This document shows, in pieces, positions 24,073 to 32,744 of a DNA stretch of 52,953 nt (the first letter of the stretch is position 1; each line of letters starts with the position of its first letter). A model generated the notes under the pieces. It saw only the letters and a list, made by a program, of their open reading frames with translations, was not told the origin of the DNA and ran no database searches. The DNA is from a virus, in the IMG/VR virus record IMGVR_UViG_3300031730_000007, positions 1 through 52,953 of that record. One strand, 5' to 3'. Position numbers and translations under genes: made by a program.

Positions 24073-24955
24073 ACTGGACCCCCGATTGATTACCGTTAGT
24101 GTCGAAATAGACGGACAACTTAAAAAGTTCGATCAAAACTTTGCGCTGGCGGCGCACGGGCAGAAGTTCGCAAACCCGTTGCAGAACGAAGCGACGGTGA
24201 AGATCGCGAACTTGACGCGTGCCGACATGGATTACCTGTTGACCGAAACCAGCCCATTCAACAAAAAGCGGTCGTCAAAGAAGGTCATCATTGAAGCGGG
24301 CCGCGTATCCACCGGCACCAGCAAAATTTATGAAGGCAACATTTCGACTTGTATTCCGTCGGAACCGCCCGACGTTTGGCTTGAATTTAAATGCCAAACC
24401 GGGCAGTTCCTAAAGGGTAAGTTGGTGGCCAGTAACCAGCCAAGCCAATCGAAACTTTCGGCCATTGCCGCGTTGATCGCCTCGCAAACCGGACTGAACC
24501 TGAATTTCCAAGCGACCGACAAAAACATTTCCAACTATGCCTTCAACGGTGGCGCGTTGAAACAGGTGGACAAGCTGGGGTCGCTGGGCGCGGTGTCGGC
24601 GTATGTGGATGACGGGCAATTGGTGGTGAAGGATATTCACCTACCGTTGAAGGGGCAAATTCGCATTCTTAATAAAGACAGCGGCATGATTGGCATTCCG
24701 GCGGCGACCGAATTTGGCGTGAAAGTGAAATACCTTTTGGACAAACAGACCGTCCTTGGCGGCGCGTTGGAAATCAAATCGGTGATGTACCCGGCTATGA
24801 ACGGCAAGTACGTCATCTATAAATTGGGTTTTGAAATCGCCAGCCGCGACACACCGTTTTATTGGGACGCCGAAGGTATCCGCGTGACCGACGCGGGTCA
24901 AATCGAAATTGCTTCTAATGTTCCCAAACAGAAGAAAAAGCCGAAACATAAATGA
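24065..24955 (+). CDS. Baseplate hub protein
   Basis: A 296-residue protein holding the hub (gp27/gpD-like) position between plug and spike. ITVSVEIDGQLKKFDQNFALAAHGQKFANPLQNEATVKIANLTRADMDYLLT opens it, with LIASQTGLNLNFQATDKNISNYAFNGGALKQVDKLG in the middle, typical of phage hub proteins. The tail is Lys-rich (KQKKKPKHK). Its stop overlaps the spike ATG. Confidence 0.75.
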   Translation: MAELDPRLITVSVEIDGQLKKFDQNFALAAHGQKFANPLQNEATVKIANLTRADMDYLLTETSPFNKKRSSKKVIIEAGRVSTGTSKIYEGNISTCIPSEPPDVWLEFKCQTGQFLKGKLVASNQPSQSKLSAIAALIASQTGLNLNFQATDKNISNYAFNGGALKQVDKLGSLGAVSAYVDDGQLVVKDIHLPLKGQIRILNKDSGMIGIPAATEFGVKVKYLLDKQTVLGGALEIKSVMYPAMNGKYVIYKLGFEIASRDTPFYWDAEGIRVTDAGQIEIASNVPKQKKKPKHK

Positions 24956-25698
24956 GTGACCCCGGCGAAAATACTCCGTCAATTGGCCAAGACCCGCCTA
25001 GCACTGGCGGGTTAGGTGGCGCGTTTGGTTTCATCTTCAAGAAATTGATGCAGAACACCGACGGCATGTTGCCTTGCAAGGTGATTGCGACCACGACAGA
25101 TGGGAAACGCGATTATGTAAAAGTGCAGCCGTTGGTTCAGATGGTGGGAACTGGCGGTACGAAAATGGACCGCGCGCAAATTGCGAAGGTGCCGTGCCTC
25201 GCGATGGGGGCGGGGAATTGGGTAATGAGTTTTCCCTCCAAGCCGGGCGACCTAGGTTGGATCATCGCCAGCGACCGCGACATTTCGCTATACCTTCAAG
25301 CGAACGCCGCCGCGCCGCCGAACACTTCACGCATTCATTCCTTTGAAGACGGGTTGTTCGTTCCTGACAAAGCGCGGCAATGGACCTTGGACGGTGCCGA
25401 CGCAGACAAGGCCGTGTGGCAATCGCTGGACGGCACGACCAAAATTACTTTGGGCACCGATAAAATTTCTATTGTTCATCCCGCGTTGGTTGAAATGACG
25501 ACGCCGCACGGCACCGTTATAAGCGGTGATTGGAAAGTGGAAAAAGGGATTGCTTTTTGGAATCACGCGGTCCCTGGATCACAGCCCGCCGTCACCGGGG
25601 CGCTATCGGCGGTCACGGATGCGAACGCGAAGGCGGTTTTAACTTCCATAAAAAACATTATGGTGGCATGTGGGCAAGCCACGGATGGGACGACATGA
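24952..25698 (+). CDS. Baseplate spike protein (Gp138 N-terminal domain)
   Basis: A 248-residue protein. The first 110 residues match the OB-fold domain of gp138-like spikes (MLPCKVIATTTDGKRDYVKVQPLVQMV...CLAMGAGNWVMSFPSKPGDLGWIIASDRDI). A beta-helical tip region follows (TKITLGTDKISIVHPALVEMTTPHGTVISGDWKVEK). It pierces the outer membrane on contraction. The stop overlaps the next ATG (ATGA). Confidence 0.8.
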   Translation: MSDPGENTPSIGQDPPSTGGLGGAFGFIFKKLMQNTDGMLPCKVIATTTDGKRDYVKVQPLVQMVGTGGTKMDRAQIAKVPCLAMGAGNWVMSFPSKPGDLGWIIASDRDISLYLQANAAAPPNTSRIHSFEDGLFVPDKARQWTLDGADADKAVWQSLDGTTKITLGTDKISIVHPALVEMTTPHGTVISGDWKVEKGIAFWNHAVPGSQPAVTGALSAVTDANAKAVLTSIKNIMVACGQATDGTT

Positions 25699-26051
25699 CC
25701 TGTATTGCCGAAAACGCGACGCGCGATATGTACCTGACGGGGACAAAGAACCTTGCCCTGAACACCGGCTTGGAACAGTGCGGCCAATGCTGCAAATCCA
25801 CGGTTGAAGTCGTGTTGGGTGAATGCGTTTTGAACCTTGGCAAAGGGCTTCCCTACGATCAAACCATGTGGACCCGCTACCTTCCCCGGTCCTTTGAAAG
25901 CGCAGCACGGGCGGCAATTTTGGCGGTGCTAAATGTTCAATCTGTGGTAAGCTTCAATCTTCAACGGGCTGGTGATAAGGCGACCTACCAAGCCGTCATC
26001 AAGACGAATTTTGGCCTAACGTCGGTCGCGGGGGTGATTCCAATTGTCTAG
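25695..26051 (+). CDS. Baseplate wedge protein (gp25-like position)
   Basis: A 118-residue protein with an ATG coupled to the spike stop. It occupies the place of gp25/DUF2634-type wedge proteins between spike and baseplate J. AENATRDMYLTGTKNLALNTGLEQCGQCCKSTVEVVLGECVLNLGKGLPYDQTMW, with its EVVLGECV...GLPYDQTMW core, fits this group. Four Cys near 30-50 are unusual for a wedge protein. Confidence 0.65.
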   Translation: MTCIAENATRDMYLTGTKNLALNTGLEQCGQCCKSTVEVVLGECVLNLGKGLPYDQTMWTRYLPRSFESAARAAILAVLNVQSVVSFNLQRAGDKATYQAVIKTNFGLTSVAGVIPIV

Positions 26052-27252
26052 CACCGGCTATGATTTTCTGACGACAACGGGCGTTATTGTCCCTGATACT
26101 GCGGACCTTCAAGCCGAAGTCGGTAGCGAGTACCGGACCGCGTTCAACGACGCAAACATGCCGGTGGACCCTGATACCCCGCAAGGCGCGTTGATTACCG
26201 CCGAAACCGAAGCGCGGGCGGCGGTGCTAGCCAACAATGCCGCCGTGGCCAACCAAATAAATCCGAACGTCGCGGGCGGCATCTTCCTTGAAGCCCTTTG
26301 CCGGTTGACCGGCCTTGTGCCGCCGGTCGCCACCCCGACGGTCATCACGGGCGTTAATGCGACGGGCATTAGCGGGGCCTTGATCCCTCAAGGTAGCCTA
26401 TGCGCGCCTACCAGCGCCCCCGACGCCCCTTTATTTGCCACTACGTCGCCCGTGTCCATCGTGGGCGGCGTCGCGCTGGTGAACTTGCAAGCGGTCGTGC
26501 CGGGGCCTACCGCCGCCCCATCCGGGGCTTGGGTCATCGTGTCCAATGTCCTGGGATGGGAGACAATCACCAATAGCGCGGGTGTCGTTGTGGTTGGGAC
26601 GGCCAAACTTAGCGACGCGGCCCTGCGGACCCTGCGGAAAGCAACCTTGGCCCTTCAAGGCACCAGCCTTTCGGAATCCATCACGTCGGCGCTGAACGAC
26701 ACACCCGGCGTCCAGTCTTTGCAGTTCTTGGAAAATGTTGCCGACACCACTCAAACGATAAGCACTATTTCACTTGTCGCCCATTCGATTTGGGCTTGCG
26801 TGGCCGGTGGCACCGATTTAGATGTAGCGACGGCGCTACTTCGTACCAAGTCGCTGGGCGCAAACTGGAATGGCGCGGTAACTCAGAACGTCACCGACCC
26901 CACTAGCGGGCAAGTTTACCCGGTGAAGTTTGACCGGCCTACGACCCAAAACATTTGGGTTCGGGTGACATACAATACCGGGACGGTCACGGGGGATGCT
27001 GACGCGCTGATAAAGCAAGCGTTGTTGGATTATCAGTCGGGGTTAATCCAAGGAATGCCTGGCTTCACGGTCGGCACCGACGTTTCGCCGTTTGAACTTG
27101 CGGGTGCGGTGACTTACGAACTGCCCGGAATCTTCATCACCAAAGTTGAAGTTTCAACTGACGGCACGACCTACGTCACGACACAAATCGTTATTCCGAT
27201 AAATTATATTGCCTTGGTCGCGTTGGCGCGGATTTCAACGGTTGCGGTATGA
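26044..27252 (+). CDS. Baseplate J/gp47-like wedge protein, TTG start
   Basis: A 402-residue protein. The family pattern is clear: GVIVPDTADLQAEVGSEYRTAFNDANMPVDPDTPQGALITAETEARAAV and, later, SDAALRTLRKATLALQGTSLSESITSALNDTPGVQSLQFLEN. The TTG at 26044 has GGGGGTGA six bases upstream, which decides the start. J-type proteins form the outer ring of the baseplate and carry fibres. It overlaps the next gene by four bases. Confidence 0.9.
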   Translation: MSSTGYDFLTTTGVIVPDTADLQAEVGSEYRTAFNDANMPVDPDTPQGALITAETEARAAVLANNAAVANQINPNVAGGIFLEALCRLTGLVPPVATPTVITGVNATGISGALIPQGSLCAPTSAPDAPLFATTSPVSIVGGVALVNLQAVVPGPTAAPSGAWVIVSNVLGWETITNSAGVVVVGTAKLSDAALRTLRKATLALQGTSLSESITSALNDTPGVQSLQFLENVADTTQTISTISLVAHSIWACVAGGTDLDVATALLRTKSLGANWNGAVTQNVTDPTSGQVYPVKFDRPTTQNIWVRVTYNTGTVTGDADALIKQALLDYQSGLIQGMPGFTVGTDVSPFELAGAVTYELPGIFITKVEVSTDGTTYVTTQIVIPINYIALVALARISTVAV

Positions 27253-27902
27253 AAAATCAGCTTTTCGATTTTTCGGTTGATCTTCTGAAAGCTTTGTTGT
27301 GGCGGCACAACGAAGCGGTTCACCTTACATCGGTGCTGCAACAAAAACAAAATTGGTACGACGACAATCAAGAGGGATTTTGGACCGATTGGTTCACCAA
27401 CATATTCGATCTAAAGACGGCGAATGCCTTCGGGTGTGCCGTATGGGCGATTATCCTTGGCATACCTTTGGCGGTGATCTTGCCGCCCGCGACGCGCCCG
27501 ACGTTTGGCTTTGGGGCTTTTCACCGGAATTTCACGCGCGGCAACTTCGCGCCCATATCCCAAAACGTCATGCCTTTGACCTTACCGCAACAACGGTTGG
27601 TCTTGCGGCTACGGTACGCGCAATTGATTTCGCGCGGCAACGTCGTGGATATAAACCGGATAGTGCAGTACATTTTCACCGAAAACGGATACGGGCAAGT
27701 GTATGTTTTGGATGGGCTGAACATGACGTGCAACTACGTCTTTACCTTCGCCCTCCCCAGCCCCTTGCAATTTGTGCTAACAAACTATGATATATTGCCG
27801 CGACCGGCTGGTGTGCGGATCAATTTTGTCGTGACTACCCGTTTGACGTTCGGCTTTGGGGCATTCCATGCCAACTTCACGCGGGGCAACTTCGGGGCGT
27901 AA
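27249..27902 (+). CDS. DUF2612 baseplate/tail protein with duplicated aromatic motif
   Basis: A 217-residue protein after baseplate J, the usual DUF2612 place (gpI-like). VDLLKALLWRHNEAVHLTSVLQQKQNWYDDNQEGFWTDWFTNIFDLKTAN and LRLRYAQLISRGNVVDINRIVQYIFT fit the family. A 16-residue motif TFGFGAFHxNFTRGNF occurs at 85-100 and again at 200-215, the very C-terminus, suggesting strand swapping or a fibre docking site. Confidence 0.8.
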   Translation: MKNQLFDFSVDLLKALLWRHNEAVHLTSVLQQKQNWYDDNQEGFWTDWFTNIFDLKTANAFGCAVWAIILGIPLAVILPPATRPTFGFGAFHRNFTRGNFAPISQNVMPLTLPQQRLVLRLRYAQLISRGNVVDINRIVQYIFTENGYGQVYVLDGLNMTCNYVFTFALPSPLQFVLTNYDILPRPAGVRINFVVTTRLTFGFGAFHANFTRGNFGA

Positions 27903-27905
27903 AAC

Positions 27906-28916
27906 ATGGTTTCATCCTACAAGTATTTCCGGTTCCCTTTTGCGGTATCCGGCACCGTGGCCGCGATCCCTGATACTGTCCAGGGGGATGGTTCGGTTTC
28001 ATATCCGGAAGGTTTTGGACCGGATTACGCATTGGACCCGGCCACGCAGCCCGCCGCGCTGAATATCCCGCGCGATAAATCCAACCAATTGTATTTCGAT
28101 ATTACCGACGCATTGCAATACATTCAGCAAGGCGGAATTGCGGAATGGATTACGAATGCCGATAACGGCGGTTCGGCGTTTAGTTACGCAAAAAATTCTA
28201 CTGTTCTTTATACGGACGGTATTATTTATCAGTCCTTGATTGCGGCGAATAATGTTGTTCCGGGGACAGATGCGACAAAGTGGATTCCGGTTGGGGCGGT
28301 TGGTAGTCAAGCCCAGGCAGGTAATTGGGCGACTGAAACAGGTTCAGGCAATGCGTTTGTTATCGCGCCGCTTCCTGCAATTGCGGCTTATGCAAACGGG
28401 CAAGTTTTTCGATTCGCGCCAACGCACGTTAATACCGCAGCGGCAACGCTTGCGGTCAATGGCTTGGCTGCAAAATCAATTGTTCTTTCCAACGGGGACG
28501 CCCTTCGTCCTGGCGATATTCCGTCTGGCGGTGTTTCGGAAGTCATATATAACGCCACACTTGGAAAATTTGTTCTGACTTCGCCGGGAACGCCCGTTTA
28601 TTCGGTTGGGTCGTCTGGTTATCTTCGTATTCCCGGCACGCCTTTTATTTTGCAATGGGCGTCTTGGTCATTTTCCCCGGCCAACACGACAAACGTTCCG
28701 CCTAACACTGTTTGGGCAACCGGTACCGTGAGTTGGCCGATAACTTTTCCGGTGGGTGGCCTTATTGCATGGGCGGCACCGATAATCACAACTAACGGGC
28801 AATATGTGTTTGCTTCCACGAATGCCCTTACGGCAACAAACGTTGCGGTGGCGGTGAACACCTTCAACACGGCAACCCTTCCCGTAACCGGAACCGTCTT
28901 TGCGTTAGGAACCTAA
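27906..28916 (+). CDS. Tail fibre protein
   Basis: A 336-residue protein at the end of the baseplate operon. A short N-terminal attachment region precedes a Gly/Ser/Thr-rich shaft (about 60-220) and a C-terminal beta-sandwich (GYLRIPGTPFILQWASWSFSPANTT...) like the gp53-type fibre tip, probably the receptor-binding part. The fibre assembly protein follows directly. Confidence 0.8.
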   Translation: MVSSYKYFRFPFAVSGTVAAIPDTVQGDGSVSYPEGFGPDYALDPATQPAALNIPRDKSNQLYFDITDALQYIQQGGIAEWITNADNGGSAFSYAKNSTVLYTDGIIYQSLIAANNVVPGTDATKWIPVGAVGSQAQAGNWATETGSGNAFVIAPLPAIAAYANGQVFRFAPTHVNTAAATLAVNGLAAKSIVLSNGDALRPGDIPSGGVSEVIYNATLGKFVLTSPGTPVYSVGSSGYLRIPGTPFILQWASWSFSPANTTNVPPNTVWATGTVSWPITFPVGGLIAWAAPIITTNGQYVFASTNALTATNVAVAVNTFNTATLPVTGTVFALGT

Positions 28917-28919
28917 CCC

Positions 28920-29342
28920 ATGAAAATTTATTATAGCGCCAAAACGGGCGGATTTTATAACGACACAATTTACGAGTCGGTACAAATTCCAACTGATGCA
29001 TTGGAATTGACTAAGACAGAATACGACGCATTGTTTTCTGCACAAGCGGAAGGAAAGCGCATTACCCACAACCTTAAGGGCTTTCCGATCATTGCGGATC
29101 AGCCTTCCGTAACAGATGACGAAGCAATGGCAAACTTACGTGCGACTAGGAATAACAAATTGACAGAAACGGATGCCGCCGTTGCGCGCCATCGCGACGA
29201 AAGGGATTCAGGTACGGCCACGACTTTAGCCAGCATTGAGTTCGTGCAATTGCTAAAAGATCGTCAGGCTTTGCGTGATCTTCCGTCAAATTCAAAAGAC
29301 CCGTGGGCGGATCACATGGCGTTGTTGAGGCCGACGAAATGA
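28920..29342 (+). CDS. Tail fibre assembly-like protein
   Basis: A 140-residue protein three bases after the fibre gene. The N-terminal segment KIYYSAKTGGFYNDTIYE...IPTDALELTKTEYDALFSAQAEGKRI is typical of fibre-assembly chaperones, and the C-terminal region (ATRNNKLTETDAAVARHRDE...FVQLLKDRQALRDLP) is the DUF4376-like helical domain. It helps fibre trimers fold and may remain at the tip. Confidence 0.75.
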   Translation: MKIYYSAKTGGFYNDTIYESVQIPTDALELTKTEYDALFSAQAEGKRITHNLKGFPIIADQPSVTDDEAMANLRATRNNKLTETDAAVARHRDERDSGTATTLASIEFVQLLKDRQALRDLPSNSKDPWADHMALLRPTK

Positions 29343-30523
29343 CCCGGAAATTGATTTGGATTTTATCGTTTCTATTTTTGGCACCGGCTGCCCATGCCCA
29401 GCCATCCGCGCCGCCCGCGATCTATGATACTTTCAATCATCCAGATGGAACATTGATAGGCGGCGTTGTGGCCATGTCAGGCAACACCGTTTGGGAAGAT
29501 AATCTAAACGGATGGTCCGGCAATGGCGTTATCAAAAAAGGCGTTTTGAATAATACAGGCAACACCTATTCGTCCTTCCCCAATACCGCGACGCCGGGTG
29601 GTTCGCTAATACCGATAAAAAGTTTTGGTGGCACATTCAAAATTTTGGCCGCAAATGCCGGAATGCCTATGGCGTTGATCGCCGATCTTGCGAATGGTAC
29701 TGGCGGTTTGTCCAATATGATTCACATAAATTTAGGACAAACTCGCGCCGATGCAACATTCAGCGCGACGGGGTATTCGGCCTTTACACCGTTAGCCGGG
29801 CAAAGTTACGCCCCACTTATTGTCGGCGCTTCCTACTCAGTTTCTATGGACTTTGATTCTGTTGCCAACAAGGTAACAATTCATTGGCCCGACGGCACGA
29901 CCAGCACCGTGGCAATCCCCGCGTCTATTTCATCGCTCTATTATGCGCGTTACCAGCTTGGCGGGTATTCAACGCCCGGCGTCGCGGTATGGACTTACGC
30001 ATGGTCGGGCCAAAACACCGCTGAACGTTTTGTTGCTTCTGGTGGGGCCGCGCCAATGGTGGACGTGACCAAGCTTAACCAGATGAACAATCAAATCAGC
30101 GGCGCAAAGAGCAACCTTCCGCTAGGATCGCCGACTCTGTTTGCTACATTTTTAATGCCTGGGGCGCAATCGGGCGACCGTCTTATGGTAAGCACTCAAA
30201 CACTAGTAGAATCCGGGGCGTTGCCCGGCGTGGCGATGGACATAGAGGACGTTGAAATTCCAATTTTTAGCGCGGCATGCTGTAACCAAATGGGTTCGGT
30301 CAAAGTTATAAATTCCAATCCTCAGAATACATCAGGTGTTTGCTTTTCGGCACCAATCACCGCGTCAATTTCCGGTACGCCTGGAAGTGCTTACACTGTT
30401 TCTCTATATTCCACGCCGTCAGTTTATGGCGGGTGTCCGAATAACGGATACATCACCGGGGCTAGGCTGAATTACACCGTGAAAGCGCAAGGTGATTCAG
30501 GCGGCGTACTGTCGGCGCAATAA
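29339..30523 (+). CDS. Exported protein with signal peptide
   Basis: A 394-residue protein whose ATG overlaps the fibre-assembly stop. Residues 1-20 form a clear Sec signal (basic TRK, hydrophobic core LIWILSFLFLAP, AHA cleavage site before QP). The mature part is beta-rich: 20-240 resembles a lectin or concanavalin-like jelly roll (SAPPAIYDTFNHPDGTLIGG...), and the C-terminal part contains a Cys-rich segment. A host-envelope or released protein encoded between fibre and lysis genes is uncommon; the function is unknown. Confidence 0.65.
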   Translation: MTRKLIWILSFLFLAPAAHAQPSAPPAIYDTFNHPDGTLIGGVVAMSGNTVWEDNLNGWSGNGVIKKGVLNNTGNTYSSFPNTATPGGSLIPIKSFGGTFKILAANAGMPMALIADLANGTGGLSNMIHINLGQTRADATFSATGYSAFTPLAGQSYAPLIVGASYSVSMDFDSVANKVTIHWPDGTTSTVAIPASISSLYYARYQLGGYSTPGVAVWTYAWSGQNTAERFVASGGAAPMVDVTKLNQMNNQISGAKSNLPLGSPTLFATFLMPGAQSGDRLMVSTQTLVESGALPGVAMDIEDVEIPIFSAACCNQMGSVKVINSNPQNTSGVCFSAPITASISGTPGSAYTVSLYSTPSVYGGCPNNGYITGARLNYTVKAQGDSGGVLSAQ

Positions 30524-30533
30524 GGGTGTCCTA

Positions 30534-31049
30534 ATGACCGACGCGGACCTTGAAGCCCTGAACATTTATCAGGAAGCGGGCGGCGAACCCGACGAAGGAA
30601 AAGCCGCCGTCGCTCGCGTGGTCCGTAATCGTATGCGCCGGAAATTTTTTAGCGATGGCACTGTGGCCGGGACGGTCTTGGCCAAGGATCAATTTTCTTG
30701 GGCGTGGTTTGCGTTTGTTGCTGCGCCGATGACCGGCCACGCCAACCCAGGCAAGCATCTTCACGAATATGTCCGACTGGCCTACACCCGCACTGAGGCG
30801 CAAGGACTGGCCGACGCCTTGTTGAAACGGGTCGTCCCTAAGATACTGGCGCATTGTCACGATATTGCCGGGCAAGTTGCGTCCGGCACCTACTACGGGC
30901 CGGGGTATGCCAAGCTGGGCAATGATGCGGTTTCTTATTTGAACCCGCGTATTTTGACGAAGCTGCCGAATTGGGCTACATCAGACCGGTTTATTGTATC
31001 CATCGGTCACCACGATTTTTACCGGTCGGAACCGGCGTTAATAAGTTAG
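30534..31049 (+). CDS. Endolysin, SleB-like cell wall hydrolase
   Basis: A 171-residue enzyme. LEALNIYQEAGGEPDEGKAAVARVVRNRM at 6-34 is the N-terminus of the Hydrolase_2/SleB family, with Glu14 as expected catalytic residue; DQFSWAW and a C-terminal GTYYGPGYA region agree. It lacks a signal peptide, so release should need the holin encoded next. The ATG at 30534 is chosen because it begins the domain. Confidence 0.85.
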   Translation: MTDADLEALNIYQEAGGEPDEGKAAVARVVRNRMRRKFFSDGTVAGTVLAKDQFSWAWFAFVAAPMTGHANPGKHLHEYVRLAYTRTEAQGLADALLKRVVPKILAHCHDIAGQVASGTYYGPGYAKLGNDAVSYLNPRILTKLPNWATSDRFIVSIGHHDFYRSEPALIS

Positions 31050-31059
31050 GGGCGAGGCA

Positions 31060-31470
31060 ATGACAAACGTGGACGCGAACACTTCAACGGCACCTATGCC
31101 GCCCGTTCTTGCGATGGTGCTTGCGGCTTTTCGGTCGTTGTTAATAGCAACCGGCGGCGTGCTTGCGGCGCTCCATTGGGATCATTCCGAAACCTACAAA
31201 TGGTTGATCGAAGCCGCCGCTGGGGTGATGATCGTCGGCCCTGCAGTGTGGGCGATGTGGAACGCCGGGTTCAAATTTTACAAGTTGATGGCCGCTGCCG
31301 TTCAGGCTGGTATCAATTTAACTATTTCCGGGCAAGCCGTGGATTCATCCGGCAATCCCGTTTCAAAATTTGCGTCTGACGCAAGCCCACCGAAACCGGT
31401 AACGGTTGAGTCCGCTACGCAGATCGTTGCGAATTTTGCACCCCCAACGGCTTCCATAGCCAAGTCATAA
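31060..31470 (+). CDS. Putative holin (Pam3 gp28-like)
   Basis: A 136-residue protein following the endolysin, with AGGGGCGAGG upstream. Two hydrophobic stretches (about 16-38 AMVLAAFRSLLIATGGVLAAL and 49-68 IEAAAGVMIVGPAVWAMW) span the inner membrane, and a Ser/Ala/Pro-rich tail follows. The pattern fits the holins of Pam3-like phages. It forms holes that let the endolysin reach the wall. Confidence 0.7.
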   Translation: MTNVDANTSTAPMPPVLAMVLAAFRSLLIATGGVLAALHWDHSETYKWLIEAAAGVMIVGPAVWAMWNAGFKFYKLMAAAVQAGINLTISGQAVDSSGNPVSKFASDASPPKPVTVESATQIVANFAPPTASIAKS

Positions 31471-31485
31471 GAAAAGGAAAAGTTC

Positions 31486-31872
31486 ATGGGACTTTTGAAG
31501 CGTGGTATTACCGCCGTGCTACTTACCGGCGGTCTTATGCTTGGCGGCTGCACATCGGCGCGGGAGGGGCTTGCTGATGTTGCTACTTCGGCCACGACTA
31601 CCAGCCCGGCACAAGCCAAGACATTGGGCGATGCAATTCAACTTGCGACAGCCGCCGAAAAATCGCTTGACGTGCTGGTTGTGGCGGGCGTCCTGCCAAC
31701 GGCATGGCTGGACGAATTGAAAATTCTGGTGCCGCCGGTCCACAACGCCTTGAAGAAGGCCGAAGCCGCCCAGCGCGCGGGCAACAGCCCGTTAGTCGCT
31801 GCGGCCCTTGACGGCTTCAACGAAGCGTTGACCGCACTCAACACCTACAAAGCAACGAAAGGCATCAAATGA
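31486..31872 (+). CDS. Lipoprotein
   Basis: A 128-residue lipoprotein with AAAAGGAAAAG before its ATG. A signal peptide with lipobox LGGC ends at Cys22; the mature chain is helical and Ala-rich. Its place in the lysis cassette makes an outer-membrane spanin-like role possible, though no inner-membrane partner is obvious. It overlaps the next gene by four bases. Confidence 0.7.
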   Translation: MGLLKRGITAVLLTGGLMLGGCTSAREGLADVATSATTTSPAQAKTLGDAIQLATAAEKSLDVLVVAGVLPTAWLDELKILVPPVHNALKKAEAAQRAGNSPLVAAALDGFNEALTALNTYKATKGIK

Positions 31873-32147
31873 CCCGCGAACAATTTTTATCCGGCCTTAA
31901 GGCCGCTGGTGCCGTTATCGCACAAGTCGCAAGCGTTGCGAGCGCGGCGGGTCTTCCCGTTGCGGGCGCTGTTTCAACCGGTATCAAGATCGCATTAGGC
32001 GTGGCCGATGAAGTGCCCGAAGCTGTAGCCCTATGGAGTCAATTCCAAAGCGGCACGATGCCTTCCCAGGCAGACCTTGACGCCTACGCGACCGCAGAAG
32101 ATGGCGCATATGCCAAGCTAATGGCCGACATAAACGCCGCATCGTAA
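31869..32147 (+). CDS. Hypothetical protein in the lysis cassette
   Basis: A 92-residue protein. The first 60 residues contain hydrophobic Ala/Val/Gly-rich helices (AAGAVIAQVASVASAAGLPVAGAVSTGIKIALGVA), compatible with membrane association, followed by an acidic end. It is coupled by ATGA to the lipoprotein gene. No family recognised. Confidence 0.55.
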   Translation: MTREQFLSGLKAAGAVIAQVASVASAAGLPVAGAVSTGIKIALGVADEVPEAVALWSQFQSGTMPSQADLDAYATAEDGAYAKLMADINAAS

Positions 32148-32176
32148 TTTAGCCGGATTTTCAGGGGGACAATTCG

Positions 32177-32485
32177 GTGGGAAACGGCGCATTGAATCTT
32201 TTCATAGGTCGTAGCGACGCGGAACAAATAGCGTTACGGCGACTTATTGAGCGGGAAGATAAGATATTTTCTCTACAGCCCAACGAGGAAACCCAACCTA
32301 GGGAACACGCTAGGGCCGACATAGCGAGGTTTCAGCTATTGAACGCCCGTGCAAAATTGGCCGAAGCGACAAGCGAGCGTAAAAGTGATCGCAATTTTTA
32401 TGCGACCGTGATTCTCGGCGTGGCGATCTTTGTAAAAAGCGGCGTGTCGTGGGCCGACATTTTTCATTTTTTCGCGACCCTGTGA
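32177..32485 (+). CDS. C-terminally anchored membrane protein
   Basis: A 102-residue protein with a GTG start and AGGGGGAC upstream. Residues 15-70 are charged and helical with coiled-coil tendency; the C-terminus (FYATVILGVAIFVKSGVSWADIFHFFATL) is one hydrophobic anchor. Such architecture fits lysis accessory proteins (holin regulators or inner-membrane spanins), but no signature proves it. Confidence 0.55.
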   Translation: MGNGALNLFIGRSDAEQIALRRLIEREDKIFSLQPNEETQPREHARADIARFQLLNARAKLAEATSERKSDRNFYATVILGVAIFVKSGVSWADIFHFFATL

Positions 32486-32647
32486 ATGGGTGAAGACGAA
32501 CCGATTGCCCCGCCTATCATTGCGAGGCATTTTGACTTGCCGACCGAACAAAAGCCCGCATCAAACGCCGAGGCCTTAAAGCCCGCGACCGGCGAAAATT
32601 TGACCTTGCTAAAGCTATTGCGTGGCCATAAGGTTCCGTCGTCTTGA
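32486..32647 (+). CDS. 53-residue hypothetical protein
   Basis: A short frame starting one base after the previous stop: MGEDEPIAPPIIARHFDLP... ending KLLRGHKVPSS. It is hydrophilic and Pro-rich. The tight spacing and the codon use, identical to its neighbours, support a real gene, and it ends just before an intrinsic terminator. Function unknown. Confidence 0.5.
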   Translation: MGEDEPIAPPIIARHFDLPTEQKPASNAEALKPATGENLTLLKLLRGHKVPSS

Positions 32648-32678
32648 TTTGAGACACCCCACCATTACCCAGCACCTT

Positions 32679-32714
32679 GACCCGCTAGGATTGCTCCCGG
32701 CGGGTCTTTTCTTT
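32679..32714 (+). terminator. Intrinsic terminator of the late operon
   Basis: GACCCGC at 32679-32685 pairs with GCGGGTC at 32700-32706, followed by TTTTCTTT. It lies 31 bases after the last gene of the lysis cassette. Confidence 0.8.
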
Positions 32715-32722
32715 GTGATAAT

Positions 32723-32735
32723 CTGGTGGTAGCGT
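32723..32735 (+). promoter_or_regulatory. 13-base intergenic motif, copy 2
   Basis: CTGGTGGTAGCGT, identical to 2732-2744, sits between the terminator and the next gene. Being downstream of a terminator, it may lie in the promoter of the following short transcript. Confidence 0.35.
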
Positions 32736-32744
32736 ATTGTCGCC

